Numbered from the stretch's first letter, positions 47,164-58,150 are shown. The stretch: DNA of 64,000 nt from Corbicula japonica (GCA_038501625.1 JAZAYU010000015.1:682001-746000); one strand, 5' to 3'. Translations and numbers: made by a program. Notes: generated by a model from the sequence alone, not told the origin.

Positions 47164-47415
47164 CTGTATGGCGTTATTCGAGGTGCATCAATTCCAGCAT
47201 CTTCCTTCATCTCCTTCATAATTGAGTACAATTTGTTAATGCCCATAGGAGTTTTTCTAAACCAGCAAATCTGAGTGAAGTTTCCAGGTGTCAAAAAGAA
47301 TGGGCTGTCATCCGTATTCATGCCATCTGGGCGCTTTTCTCTGTACATTTTGTACAGGTGAACAGGATCAGACCTCGGATTTTCAGGAATGGCAAAAGCC
47401 TTGGGTTTCAGTGTC
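47164..47415 (-). CDS. Tyrosine recombinase exon 2
   Basis: Exon of 252 nt, phase 2 at both ends, between acceptor TATCATTCAG (AG at 47417-47416) and donor CATACAG/GTTGGT (GT at 47163-47162). It encodes the mid catalytic domain (KAFAIPENPRSDPVHLYKMY, FFLTPGNF, WFRKTPMGINKL, DAPRITPY). The spacing and motifs fit ZMYM2-like DUF3504 proteins. Confidence 0.8.
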
Positions 47416-47587
47416 CTGAATGATAAAATTTAATATGTTAAAGTAAAATGAAAAAGATAATGCAGTTTCAATAGTGGATTATCACATTTATTTTCACAGA
47501 GAGTTTTCCTTTTTTATAGATTGAATTTGTTAAAATGTAAAATCAAATTTTAAAATAACTTGAACTTAAAAAATACATTAGATTTAC

Positions 47588-48390
47588 CTTGTGTCTTTAG
47601 GATTTGCGCCAGTCCTTGTCTTCGTCTGGCGCTCAGTATCTAGTACAAGATACTCCAACCCAGTATGGTCATCAAGCTCAAGTTTTATGTCACCCCAACA
47701 TAGGTTGTGTATTTCCTGGCCTGTCCGCATGCCGAAATATGTAGCACAGATTAGCCAAAGGGAGTGAATAAGGGCCCTTGGACTAGCATCACCCAGGGTT
47801 CCTGCCTCATACATTTTTTCGAGCTGTTCATCCGTCAGGGGCTCAGCAGTTTTCGGCTTGTTGCCTAAACCTTGGCTTTTGAGGCTTTTTTGTTTACCTT
47901 TTAATACCATTCGTGCTTTGTTGAAATCGATATCATTAATAACTGACATTTTTGAATTTTTGGACTTCAGGTGTCTTTCAATTGAGGAGATAAAGCCTCT
48001 TAAAGTGGTTGGTTCATATTCACCCCCATCCATCTTCCGAACAGCTAGCAAAAACTCAGAAATGTAAAGATTCAGCTCATCTGGGGGAATGAACTCAGGG
48101 TCTTTCTGTTCACCCTTAGACATTAAGAAATCTTTGAACACTTTCATGTCTCTGTCAGTTTTCTTTTTTGTGTTATGGTTCACTGACTGTTCTAAAAATG
48201 CATCAACATCAACTGATGCAAAACTTCTGGTATTACCCAGTATAGATGTATTTTCTGATTTGTCTGAAGACTCTGATGTGACTTGAGTTACCAAAGTTTC
48301 ATTTTCTGTGTTGATAAACTCATCCACATCAAATATGTGGCCAAATAATGCATCAAATTCAATTTGATCAATTTCGTGGCAGTCTGTCAT
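47588..48390 (-). CDS. Tyrosine recombinase exon 1 (N-terminus and catalytic Arg)
   Basis: Exon of 803 nt from ATG at 48390 to donor ACACAAG/GTAAAT (GT at 47587-47586), phase 2. After an acidic Ser/Thr-rich start comes a core-binding helical domain (DRDMKVFKDFLMSKGE, IPPDELNLYISEFLLAVRK, EYEPTTLRGFISSIERHLK), then the catalytic domain with ATYFGMRTGQEIHNLCWGDI, whose MRTGQE holds the first catalytic Arg. It is typical of Crypton-derived recombinases. The stop codon (TGA) of an unrelated frame lies just upstream, so the ATG is a reasonable start. Confidence 0.85.
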
Positions 48391-48766
48391 TTTTGACAGT
48401 TGAAGCAGACGGTCAATGACAACAAAAACAAAAGGGAGACAAAACTTGTTATCCTAAAAATCAAGGGAAGTAACAAATGTCAATAATATGAAAAATACCA
48501 AAGGGAGGTAATAAGCTAAAAAAAAGTAGTCCGTCAAAATCAGTGAAAAATAAAAATGGTATTCCACTGTTTCAAAACAGTGAAATACCACTTTTATTTC
48601 ACTGGGAAAATTCTATATTTCACTGAAAAGCATAAAATAAATTTCGTTTCCCAATGATTTCTTTTTAATTTTTAAAGGGCAGACAGTAGTTGATAAAAAC
48701 ATGTTTAAGGTATAAACAAAGGCATGACCGATTTCAAATAGTAAGATTTTCACATTTGATTTACAT

Positions 48767-48773
<7 letters not shown>

Positions 48774-48806
<33 letters not shown>

Positions 48807-48835
48807 TATTATTATTGTTATTATTACTATTATTT
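48774..48835. repeat. (ATC)n/(ATT)n microsatellite
   Basis: A pure run of ATC triplets is followed by ATT-rich triplets. Confidence 0.95.
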
Positions 48836-48999
48836 CTAAAGAAATAATTCATACTCCACTGACAGACTGCCAAAAACCCATTCACAATCAGTTTTATCTA
48901 TGTCTAAAAGCATAATCTTTAAATAGTAAAGCTTTTCATTCGAGAATATATATCCTAAGTCAAACCAAATCGTCATCGTCTTATTCTTATATCACAATT

Positions 49000-49690
49000 T
49001 TGATGACATTGACGATGAATTTAATTTCTTTTTCGAACCTTACAAAAAAGTTTTTAGATTAGCATGCGCCATTAAAAACAAAACGTGTGAAGAGAATCTC
49101 TCAACCAAACTGGATGAACTCGGAAATCCTGCATACTATTAAAACACGCGGAAAATGCTATTATCATGGAGAAACTCTTTAATATAAATTTATGAGACAA
49201 ACGATTAAACCACTCAGTTTTAACCCAGTGTGATTTTTAAAGTGCTAAAGTAAGTTCCAATAAGAAAAACCCGAACAAACTATGGGCCAATCTTCGTGAA
49301 ATATCTGAGCTTTTAAGTCAAAGCATCAAACGAAATTCATAAATGATGACGATGGAAATCCAGTAACTGATCCCCATACGAGAGCAAATATATTTAATAT
49401 ACAGTTTTCAAATGTGTCTCAAGCCTTTCAACAACAAGATGAAATTCACCAATCAAACTGGTTGGAAATTTAAAAGAAACGAATAATGACAAACTGCAGG
49501 ATGCGTCGTGTTTTATAATTCCCCCTATTACTAACGAGTTTGTTGAAAATTGGGTTGATTTTAAAAATCTCTCAAAGTCAACAGGTTCAGACAATTAAAG
49601 TGCAAGATGTTTAAAATGTCCGCATCTATTATAACGCCGTTGCTCGTTAAACTCTTTAATGATAGTACTATCATTTTTTTACTTTCATTC
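49000..49690 (+). pseudogene. Non-LTR retrotransposon (LINE) reverse-transcriptase relic
   Basis: The plus strand, read across several frames, gives KNPNKLWANLREISE, then a phrase like the thumb-to-RT lead, then FYNSPYY (from the IPPIT region) and ENWVDFKNLSKSTGSDN, matching the KSxGxDxI block of LINE reverse transcriptases. ASIITPLLVKLFND, the usual I..PL..LFN that follows it, comes next. Many stops and frame changes show long decay. Only the pre-RT to early-RT portion is present. Confidence 0.6.
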
Positions 49691-49699
49691 GATTTTATT

Positions 49700-50150
49700 T
49701 TCATGCGATATGAGAACATGAAATGCATAATTATATAAATGCTTTTTAAATGAAATGACAGTTTAAATTCACGCGATAACATCATCTACTTCAATTATTT
49801 AAAGCCTTTAACTTTTCGCTGTCAGGCTGTTGGACTGCTAGTCGGCCATTATTTTATTTAAAATATGTTCATTTTAAGTTGTTTTACACACAAAATTATG
49901 GATTAGAAAAATGTTGAAATTTTCGTTTTTTAGGATATTTTGGAATAAACTGACTTGTAATGACACTTGCTTACTGAAAATATACGAATCAAATCTAATA
50001 TTAAGATATTACTTTTTTTTCAAATTTCCAAGTGTTTAATGTTCGCATTTTCTGAAAATAATATGAACATGAACTTAAAACAGAAATGTGTTTTAATGAT
50101 ATAATAGAATAAAATCACATGAAAACATCATTAACGTCAAATGTTTTAAA
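49700..50150. other. No gene seen
   Basis: AT-rich sequence. An early stray unit of the GCTGCTAG minisatellite lies at about 49820-49850. Confidence 0.5.
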
Positions 50151-51400
50151 ACTCTCGCTGCCAGGCTGCTGGGGTGCCAGGCTGCTTGTGTGCCTGGCTG
50201 CTAGGCTACCGCGTGCTTGTCTGCCAGGCTGCTAGTCTGCCAGGTTGCTAGTCTACCTGGCTGATGGGCTGCTAGTCTGCCAGATTGCTAGTCTACCTGG
50301 CTGATGGGCTGCTAGTCTGCCAGGTTGCTAGTCTACCTGGCGGGCTGCTAGACTGCCAGGCTGCTAGTCTGCCAGGTTGCTAGTCTACCTGGCTAATGGG
50401 CTGCTAGACTGCCAGGCTGCTTGTCTGCCAGGTTGCTAGTCTACCTGACTGATGGGCTGCTAGACTGCCAGGCTGCTAGTCTGCCAGGTTGCTAGTCTAC
50501 CTGGCTAAAGGGCTGCTAGACTGCCAGGAAGCCTGTCTGCCAGGTTGCTAGTCTACCTGGCTGATGGGCTGCTAGACTGCCAGGCTGCTAGTCTGCCAGT
50601 TTGCCAGTCCACCTGGCTGATGGGCTGCTAGACTGCCAGGAAGCTAGTCTGCCAGGTTGCCAGTCTACCTGGCTGATGGGCTGCTAGACTGCCAGGAAGC
50701 TAGTCTGCCAGGTTGCTAGTCTACCTGGCTGATGGGCTGCTATACTGCCAGGCTGCCAGGTTGCCAGTCTACCTGGCTGATGGGCTGCTAGACTGCCTGG
50801 AAGCTAGTCTGCCAGGTTGCTAGTCTACCTGGCTGATGGGCTGCTAGGCTGCCAGGAAGCTAGTCTGCCAGGTTGCTAGTCTACCTGGCTGATGGGCTGC
50901 TAGACTACCAGGAAGCTAGTCTGCTAGGTTGCTAGTCAACCTGGCTGATGGGCTGCTAGACTGCCAGAAAGCTAGTCTGCCAGGTTGCTAGTCTACCTGG
51001 CTGATGGGCTGCTAGACTGCCAGCAAGCTAGTCTGCCAGGTTGCTAGTCTACCTGGCTGATGGGCTGCTAGACTGCCAGGAAGCTAGTCTGTCAGGTTGC
51101 TAGTCTACCTGGCTGATGGGCTGCTAGTCTGCCAGGTTGCTAGTGTGCCAGTCTACCTGGCTGATGGGCTGCTAGTCTGCCAGGCTGCTAGTCTACCTGG
51201 CTGATGGGCTGCTAGTCTGCCAGGTTGCTAGTCTGGCAGGCTGCTAGTCTACTTGGCTGATGGGCTGCTAGTCTGCCAGGATGCTAGTCTGCCAGGCTGC
51301 TAGTCTACTAGGCTGATGAGCTGCTTGTCTGCCTGGTTGCTAGTCTTCCAGGCTGCTAGTCTACCTGGCTGATGGGTTGCTAGACTGCCAGGAAGCTGCA
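50150..51400 (+). repeat. 56-bp minisatellite, about 20 copies
   Basis: The main unit is 56 bp, made of three related sub-blocks: GCTAGTCTGCCAGGTT, GCTAGTCTACCTGGCTGATG and GGCTGCTAGACTGCCAGGAA. All are variants of CTGCTAG and CTGCCAGG, so the unit is itself an internal repeat. Copy variants with missing sub-blocks are common at both ends. The plus strand is T/G-rich, unlike its AT-rich surroundings. There is no coding support. Confidence 0.95.
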
Positions 51401-51719
51401 AGGGTGGTAGGCTGCAAGGCTTCTTGGTCCATGACGTCAACATTTGTTGAATTCATTTTGTTACCTCAAATACGATTTTTCCAAGTTGCTCTGCATACAA
51501 CAGTATTAAGCGATTTTATTTTCTTATATAAATGTCCATATTTTCGTTCTTATAAAGTCTTTCGAACAAAATTATTTCTAATGGCACAGTCAGTTTTGAT
51601 AGACCTCGTGTCTTTAATGTTCAGTTATCGCATTTTCAGAAAAAAGAACATGAAATATCGAAAAAATGCTGCAAAGTTTTAAATAACGTTATATCAGATA
51701 TCACATCACATATGTCAAG

Positions 51720-51900
51720 TCTAACTTCTCGCTGCTAAGCTGCTGACATTACACTGCCGGGCTGCTAGGCTGCTTACTTCACGCTGCCAGGCTGTTAGGG
51801 CTGCTAATTTCACATTGCCTGGCTTTTACTTCACGCTGCCAGGCTGCTATGCTGCCAGGCTGCTAACATCACGCTAACAGGCTGCTAACTTCACGAACAT
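51720..51900 (+). repeat. Degenerate outlier of the GCTGCTAG minisatellite
   Basis: Irregular copies of GCTGCCAGGCTGCTA separated by TTCACGCT and ACATCACGCT. It is separated from the main array by about 320 bp of non-repetitive sequence. Confidence 0.8.
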
Positions 51901-52184
51901 TGACAAAAACTATTTCTAAGTTCTTCATCTTGTGTGTTATCTAGCTTTACATTAGAGCGGTTTTTGCATGGTGTAACAATTCTCAGTAAGGTAAAGAAGA
52001 AATTTATAAATCAAATACGTCATTTTCACTATTTCTTAGAACGCATGTAACGGAAACTATTTGCACCAACGTTTATCTTTTTTGAAAAGATATTTCTTGT
52101 TGAATTTACAGATTCTTTTTACGAATAACGTGGTGAAATTAATATTCCTTTTATTTTTTAATTTATATCAATTAAATCTCCATA

Positions 52185-52695
52185 AAACATAAAAAAACTC
52201 GCTTGAAAATAAATAATTATTTTTTAAAACTTTTAATATGTGTAAAAGTTTAATACATTGGCAATAGTAGATGTGTTTTAAAATCAATAAGATGCATCCG
52301 ACGAGCGATTTCAAGTCGAAACAGCCTTCCTTGGACCATGCCCAATACTTCATGTCGCTGTATGTCTGGACGTCTTGGCATTTTCACATTTGTAAAAAGT
52401 AAAACTTGAAAACTGAAGATGGGATTTGTGTTGCGATTAGTAAGGTAAACAAATGTACTTGTATTGAGGTTCTTCATGAATGTCTACATGCCGAAACGAA
52501 AATTTCGTGCGTTTGTACGAGGTTAATGTAGGAGAGAACAAAATTTAAAAAAGTGGACCGTTAATGTATTGACTAATTTCTTATTTACTTTAAAACACAG
52601 TTACCTTTGCCAATTTATTAAACTTTTCCATGCATCAAAAATATTCCAAAACATAAAGTTTTGCGTTTTCATTGGCAGTCAGTATATTAACCTGC
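52185..52695 (-). mobile_element. Internally deleted Tc1/mariner-like transposon
   Basis: The minus strand starts with ATACTGACTGCCAATG near 52692 and reads a long terminal repeat. It then reads MPRRPDIQRHEVLGMVQGRLFRLEIARRMHL (52385-52290), the helix-turn-helix start of a Tc1-type transposase. The frame is then cut by a deletion, and the inverse of the terminal repeat (TGTGTAAAAGTTTAATACATTGG) follows at about 52240-52290. It is the same family as 61988-62430. Confidence 0.7.
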
Positions 52696-52729
52696 CCAGG
52701 AGTCATCGCCTTAATAGTTCTAAAATCAG

Positions 52730-53190
52730 ATGATGCAAGTGTTTCTTGAAAAACACAATTTAATACATAATAAATAAATAAATAATTTGTTTTTATCTGA
52801 ATTTTAGCATTTTTTAAACAATAAGTTCTTCTACACATTTCAGGTTTCTTTACCTTTAAAGAAGCGATTTCTTTTGTGTCATATCACGCAAAATAAATAA
52901 ATCATTGTTTAAAGAAAAGTTTTATCTTTTATCATAATTATTATTTTCTTAAATCATTCATTACTAAATCATTTTCGAACTTACTTTGACTTAAAAGAAG
53001 CAATAAATAAAAAGAGATGAAAGAATTTAGCATCTCAGTGTGGCAAAGAAGGAGTTATGATGCAAAATGTCATTTTGATAAAATATAACCGTAACATTTT
53101 TAAATTTATTTCTTGACAGAGAACGAAATTTCTATGGTAAGATATTTCAAGATATCGCCTCTTCATTCTTTAATATCAATTTTTTTAGAC
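52730..53190 (+). repeat. Segmental duplication, copy 1 (empty site)
   Basis: The segment from GCAAGTGTTTCTTGAAAAAC to GGTAAGATATTTCAA is repeated at 58445-59040. Here GAACGAAATTTCTATGGTAAG is uninterrupted, whereas the second copy carries a foldback MITE at this point. Confidence 0.85.
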
Positions 53191-53199
53191 AGATAATGC

Positions 53200-54240
53200 T
53201 TTTTTAGCGACCAGAAATGTTGTCCTATACTTCCAGTGGAGATATATTATAACGCAATCCATTCAGTTTCGTATGGAAACGCATAGGGTTCCCCTGGTAA
53301 TTTAAATCGCGATATTTTTTACGCGCGATAACACCTTAATTATCACGTATATCGTGACATTTCTCTCATGAAAATCCCAAAACATGTTTGTATGACTTGA
53401 AAAACTTTGCACACAGAGCTGATATTTTTCCATCTCATTCGCGAAATGAATTCAGCCATGTCAAATTTTTCTGGAAAAGATGAATTTCTATGTTGTATAA
53501 AGCCCGAAGGCTGAACATTCTTTCTCACCCTGTGACATTTGGCGTCCAAAGGGGGGACGTGACAGCATTGCATGGTCAGTCTAAGACGCCTGCAATTGTG
53601 AATATAAAGTTCCCGCTGGAATTCGAGGACGAATTTCCTTTTGTATTTGCTTGAGGCAATTTGCAATTTCCAGTAAATGCAGTCATGTGAGCAAAATTCA
53701 ATGAGATGAAGTTTTTTTTTCGATTTTCGTGCAGTATTGTGTTGCATTCCCGTCCCCTATCACTGCAGCATCAAAGGATACATTCCGTTTTTTATCCCTG
53801 TGACTGGTTTAAATCTGTAGAGGCTTTACTACTGATGTGAAGGTTGTGCACAAGAACATTATTTAGAGTGGTAAATAAAGATGTAATTTAACTAATTAGT
53901 TATTATTCTCATCTATATGATGGCATTGCATACGAATGACTTCTGTCGTAATAAGATACAACTGTATATGGGCGAGTTTTCGTAGGTTTAACCAAAAGGA
54001 AAGCCTGAATGGTGATACCTTCTGAAATACTATTATGTTTAGATGCCTATACTGCATGTCTGGATGTCATATTACTCGAGCGGTAGGGGAGGGGTTATTT
54101 ATGACATCCAGACCGGCAATATATCCTCATATAGCCTTTCAAGAAAACAAATAATTGTTCAATTATATTGCAAAGCATTTTCCAGGCAATGAAAAAAAAA
54201 CAACCACTATTCGGTTTTCGTTTATTTCGCTCATTTATTT
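53200..54240. other. No supported gene
   Basis: A 134-aa minus-strand ORF (53343-53747) has no recognisable motif, and I do not call it. The rest is AT-rich. Confidence 0.5.
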
Positions 54241-54249
54241 TGAATGATT

Positions 54250-54600
54250 TACTTCTCCTTCCGTTCGACATCACTTACATACTTGCGTGACGTCACTGCA
54301 CACTTCTCCTTCAGTTCGACATCACTTACATACTTGCGTGACGTCACTGCTCACTTCTTCTGTTCGACATCACTTACATACTTGCGTGACGTCACTGCAC
54401 ACTTCTCCTTCTGTTCGACATCACTTACATACTTGCGTGACGTCACTGCACACTTCTCCTTCTGTTCGACATCACTTACATACTTGCGTGACGTCACTGC
54501 TCACTTCTCATTCTGTTCCGACATCACTAACATACTTGCATGACGTCACTGCTCACTTCTCCTTCTGTTCGACATCACTTACATACTTGCGTGACGTCAC
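54250..54600 (+). repeat. 51-bp tandem repeat carrying seven CRE palindromes
   Basis: Units read CACTTCTCCTTCTGTTCGAC, ATCACTTACATACTTGCG, TGACGTCACTGC. The full CREB/ATF palindrome TGACGTCA occurs at 54288, 54339, 54387, 54438, 54489, 54541 and 54592, so spacings are 51, 48, 51, 51, 52 and 51. Because 51 is divisible by three, overlapping ORFs of 99 and 138 aa arise; I regard them as by-products. Confidence 0.9.
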
Positions 54601-54857
54601 TGCTATATTGTTTTTATGGTTTGTCGATTCCTTTTCTGCTGTAAAAGGTTGTTCGTTGACAATCATAGGCCTCTTATCGCTGTGGGTTTCGGTCCTCATA
54701 TAAAATATCAAATGGGATAATAATTCTTATGAAATGTTATCGTACGATAATCAAAATTTGAAAAAAACACTAGCAATTATATTGTCCAATTCCATTAACT
54801 GATTAGTTATTTAGTTTGATTAACACAATGATATAATTTATACTTTCCTTTGTCCAG

Positions 54858-55293
54858 TGTCAAGAGAAATATTCACGTTTGCAAGTTATGTGATAAAGAG
54901 TATTAAAGAGGTATACCCATGTGCTATTTGCTCAAAGGAATGTTCTACACCGGGTAACAGAAGAAGGCCTCTGAAGCAAGTCCACATGGACAAAGAGTTC
55001 AAATGCGAGACCTGTGATGGTGCCGTTGCTTTGAGATGGGCTCTTAAGCGGGATTACGACCAAGTACATAAGAACCTGCATTCAGCTTCTGCGAATGTCA
55101 CAAAGGTTTTGGATAAAGTTCTCGAATACTAAGTACTTACAGACATGCAAAACCCGAGAAAGATACACGTGCAAAACATGAGGGGGCCCTTTTAAAACAC
55201 TACTTTACGTAAAGGATCATTACAAGTACGTTCACAACGAATTGGAAAATAGGCGTCGCGTGTACAATGTTTGTAGAGAGTCGTACTCTAGAG
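54858..55293 (+). pseudogene. C2H2 zinc-finger gene relic, 5' part
   Basis: An exon-like start after TTTGTCCAG (AG at 54856-54857) opens a frame with YPCAICSKECS...LKQVH and FKCETCDGAV...YDQVHKN, both C2H2-type fingers with partly altered spacing. A stop at 55130-55132 and a frame change follow. In the new frame a third finger reads RYTCKT, stop, GGPFKTLLYVKDHYKYVHN, so the second zinc-binding Cys codon has become TGA. A fourth finger begins YNVCRESYSRA and is cut by the hAT insertion. Presumed ancestral role: nucleic-acid binding. It is broken three ways: frameshift, nonsense and insertion. Confidence 0.7.
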
Positions 55294-56647
55294 CAGACCT
55301 GGGTCCAATTACAATTATAATTTTATGAATTATAATTAATTACGTTTTTTTCAAGTAGTTGAAAATAATTAATAATTGAAACAAAAATCAATTATTTTAA
55401 TTGTAATTAATTAATTTAAATCCAAAAAATGCAGTATAATTGACAATTAAATTCAATTACTCTTCAATTACATGTAGCAAACAGTAACATATGGCAAAAC
55501 ACAGGATATTGTGCAGATGCTATTGTCACCTCAAGTTATAACTTTCACACTTGCCATTTAATGAGGTGTTCCTGATAGTTGCTAGACTATTGATGAATAT
55601 GAAGCCATAAAAAATAAAATAACTAGTATAAGTAGCCTAAAATGAAGAGAAATTTAAAGTTGCTACATTTTTCTTCTAAGTATTATTCCTCTTTGTCTAT
55701 ACTAGTATTATTCCTCTTTGTCTAAGTTTTCTTATCATTTTTTCTGTTGCCATTGCAAAATTATTATAGACCACAAAGCAATTATTCATAAATTATTTAT
55801 GTTGTTCTTCCCCATGTTGTATACATGGATGATATAAAAGAAATGTTATGTTCTTTTCTTTTCACAAAGTGTTCTAAGTGGGCAACTAAGAATTGTTCAA
55901 AATTTATTCTCAATCTAAGGTATTAAACATTACTTGAATATATGTTCTTGGCATTTCACAAATGACCATTATCCACACAAAATGAATTCAAGCTCATTAA
56001 ATCACTTTATAATATCAAAAGATACTAGTGGAATTTTTAAGCAAAATGAAGATACTGTTCCTCAGAGTACAAAGGCAGACTGAAAGCTACTTCAAACTTT
56101 GTCTCCACAAGCACTACCAGTATATACAGTTTCATTCCGCAGACATTAACATGTCAAAGACGCACAGGAAACAGTTAGAGCTTGTCCAATATTTGTCTCC
56201 AGTTAGTAAAAGTTCTGATTTAAACCCTCTCCATTACTGGTCTATCCATGCTGAGAGTCTACCAAAGTTGTCAAAGATGCCTGAAATCTACCTGGCTCTA
56301 CCTGGATCATTTGCCCTAGTTGAACGGCTCTTTTTAATGGCTGGAGGTGTTTAAGCCTGGATGTTGTTCACTGACTGACAGGAACTTTGAAGCATTTATG
56401 TTTTTGAAATGCAATAAGGACTTATATATCTGCATCAGAAATCTGTTTTCGACAAGGTTCTGTTTGTGAATAATATTTCCTATTTTGAAAATAATTACAA
56501 ATAATTAAAAAATAATTAATTATTTTCCTTAAAATAATTGTAATTAATTAATTACTTATGGAAAGAGCAAGTAATTATAATTGTTATTTAATTGAGGCAT
56601 TTCTGATTTAATTGTATTACATTTCAAAGTAATTGAACCCAGGTCTG
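55294..56647 (+). mobile_element. hAT transposon remnant, 1354 bp
   Basis: Ends are inverted (CAGACCTGGGT...ACCCAGGTCTG) and flanked by an 8-bp duplication CTCTAGAG at 55286-55293 and 56648-56655, which is diagnostic of hAT. Subterminal sequence is rich in AATTAATTA inverted repeats. It contains the C-terminal end of a hAT transposase and otherwise appears internally deleted. Confidence 0.9.
56028..56354 (+). pseudogene. hAT transposase C-terminal dimerisation domain
   Basis: The 108-codon ORF ends with LNPLHYWSIHAESLPKLSKM and IYLALPGSFALVERLFLMAGG, matching the hAT dimerisation domain (PLxWW...YPxLxxLAxxYLxxPxSSxxxERxFSxAG). The DDE core and zinc finger are missing, so the element cannot supply its own transposase. 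Confidence 0.85.
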
Positions 56648-56655
56648 CTCTAGAG

Positions 56656-56723
56656 CCTTTGTTTTAAGACGTCACACCACAAGAAAGCATCCTAACATTA
56701 GCTTAACTGTGTGCACTAAATAA
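56656..56723 (+). pseudogene. C2H2 zinc-finger relic, 3' part after the hAT insertion
   Basis: Directly after the hAT target duplication the sequence reads AFVLRRHTTRKHPN in the same frame as the finger start left of the element, then continues to TAA at 56721-56723. It supplies the F-x-L-x-x-H-x-x-x-x-H half of the fourth finger. Confidence 0.7.
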
Positions 56724-56731
56724 ACTCTAAT

Positions 56732-57679
56732 GTACACTTAACAACTTTCCTAAGTATACACCTGCGTACTGGGACATTACTGGCTTGATACGTGAACTAT
56801 TGCCTTAAACTTTCAATAAAACATGCAAAAAATACTAACTGATTTATAAGTAAAATATTTTTCAAAACGACAGACAACTTACTGCTCACAATCATTTAGA
56901 GTACTGGCACCCACAGAATACCAATTCACATCAGTGAATAATGAGTATGACCACCAACAGCGCGTATAACTGCAAGTCACATTGATCTGATTGAGCTTAA
57001 ACAGTTCTGAGTGACACATTTTGGGGAATCCTAAGCCCAAACCTGAAGAAGCGCAATTCCAAGTTGGCAAGATTGCATGGTTAGTCCCTCCCGTTTCGTA
57101 CTCCTGTGCCAAGATCAGACCACAGTTTTTCTTTTGGATTAAGATCCGGAATTTTGCAGACCATGGATATATCCTTCGGTGTTCACCTCAAGAAAAAGTC
57201 TGGTGTTCGCCGAACGATGACACGGTGCACCATCATGCATTAACTGCATGAACATATGTGCTTGAAGACAAGGAGGGACAGTCGGAACAAGGACTTGTCG
57301 CTGATATTCTTTAAAATTTAAGTTCCTTAGGATTAAAACCGCTGCAGTCCTCTTGTGCATTGACATACCAGCCCACAGCATTAAACCTGATCCACCACAA
57401 TAAAAACATCCGCTTCAACAATATTTTCGCGATTTAACCGGTTACCGCTGAAGGTGGTAATACGCCTTATTAACTGATTTTGTGAATTTGTATTCTGTGG
57501 GTGCCAGTACTCTAAACGATTGTGAGCAGTCAGTTGTCTGTCAGTTTGAAAAATATTTTACTGATAAATCAGTTAGTATTTTTTGCATGTTTTATTGAAA
57601 GTTTATAGGGCAATAGTTCAATTATCAAGCAAGTAATGCCCATTACGCAGGTGTATACTTAGAAAAGTTGTTAAGTGTA
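56732..57679 (-). mobile_element. Tc1-like transposon relic with about 200-bp inverted repeats
   Basis: The left end TACACTTAACAACTTTCC at 56732 is mirrored at 57679; arms extend to about 56935 and from about 57480. Between them the minus strand encodes decayed Tc1 transposase: LWAGMSMHKRTAAVLI and HDGAPCHRSANTRLFLE (57381-57139), then a frame-broken C-terminus ending near RAVGGHTHY. The N-terminal half is absent. TA flanks both ends. Confidence 0.8.
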
Positions 57680-57824
57680 TTACAGTAAGGGCTTATTTAC
57701 TGAGAACTGAATAAGGTTTTGATGGCTGATTATAGTTAGTGGTGTCATTTTTTTTTGTTTTCGTTTCGTACACTTTATATTGTTGTAAATCAAATCATGA
57801 AAAAAAATTTATTTATAATATTTC

Positions 57825-58150
57825 CAGTGAAATAACAATCGTATTACACTGTTTTGAAACTATGGAATACCATATTTATTTCCACTACTTTCGAATAACA
57901 ACTTTTTAGCTTATGGCCTCCCTTTTGTACGACATTCCTGGCGTGATGTTTCATTTGAAAATAACGTAATTTTAAATAAAATGAACTGTTGTTGTGTTTT
58001 AGTTTCTTTCGATATTAGTGACATATATGGGGTTTGCAATACTTGTCTCTAAAATTATTCTTTTTCAAGAAAACATAAAATAAAAAGAAAATCAGTCTGT
58101 TTCAGTTAAATATCGCTTTTATTTCACTCGTGAACACCAAAGCTGATATT
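57825..58150 (+). mobile_element. Deletion derivative of the Crypton-type element
   Basis: 57825-57910 matches the inverse of 48500-48615 (CCAGTGAAATAA, CTGTTTTGAAAC, GGAATACCAT, TTTTTAGCTTATGGCC). 58070-58150 matches the inverse of 45960-46040 (AACATAAAATAAAAAGAAAA, GTTTCAG, TTTTATTTCACTCGTGAAC). Both ends are kept in the reversed orientation with no recombinase between. It is non-autonomous. Confidence 0.7.

Larger units (their letters stand above)
45878..48625 (-). mobile_element. Crypton-type tyrosine-recombinase element
   Basis: The element contains an intact three-exon recombinase gene. Both ends share CAGTGAAATAT in inverted orientation, and a 16-bp inverted repeat (TTTATTTTATGCTTTT at 46021, inverse at 48626-48641) is also present. 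A short copy containing both ends but no gene lies at 57825-58150, supporting these approximate borders. Exact termini and target duplication were not resolved. Confidence 0.65.

Noticed and set aside
47858..48286. Plus-strand ORFs opposite the recombinase exon
   Set aside because: They are antisense shadows of a clearly recognisable tyrosine recombinase exon.
50150..51400. CRISPR-like array
   Set aside because: Repeats are contiguous related blocks without unique spacers, in animal DNA.
53343..53747. 134-aa minus-strand ORF
   Set aside because: No motif, no splice context and no similarity that I recognise.
54244..54703. 99-aa and 138-aa ORFs with 17-residue repeats
   Set aside because: The 51-bp unit is a multiple of three, so two frames stay open by chance. 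There is no splice or start context.
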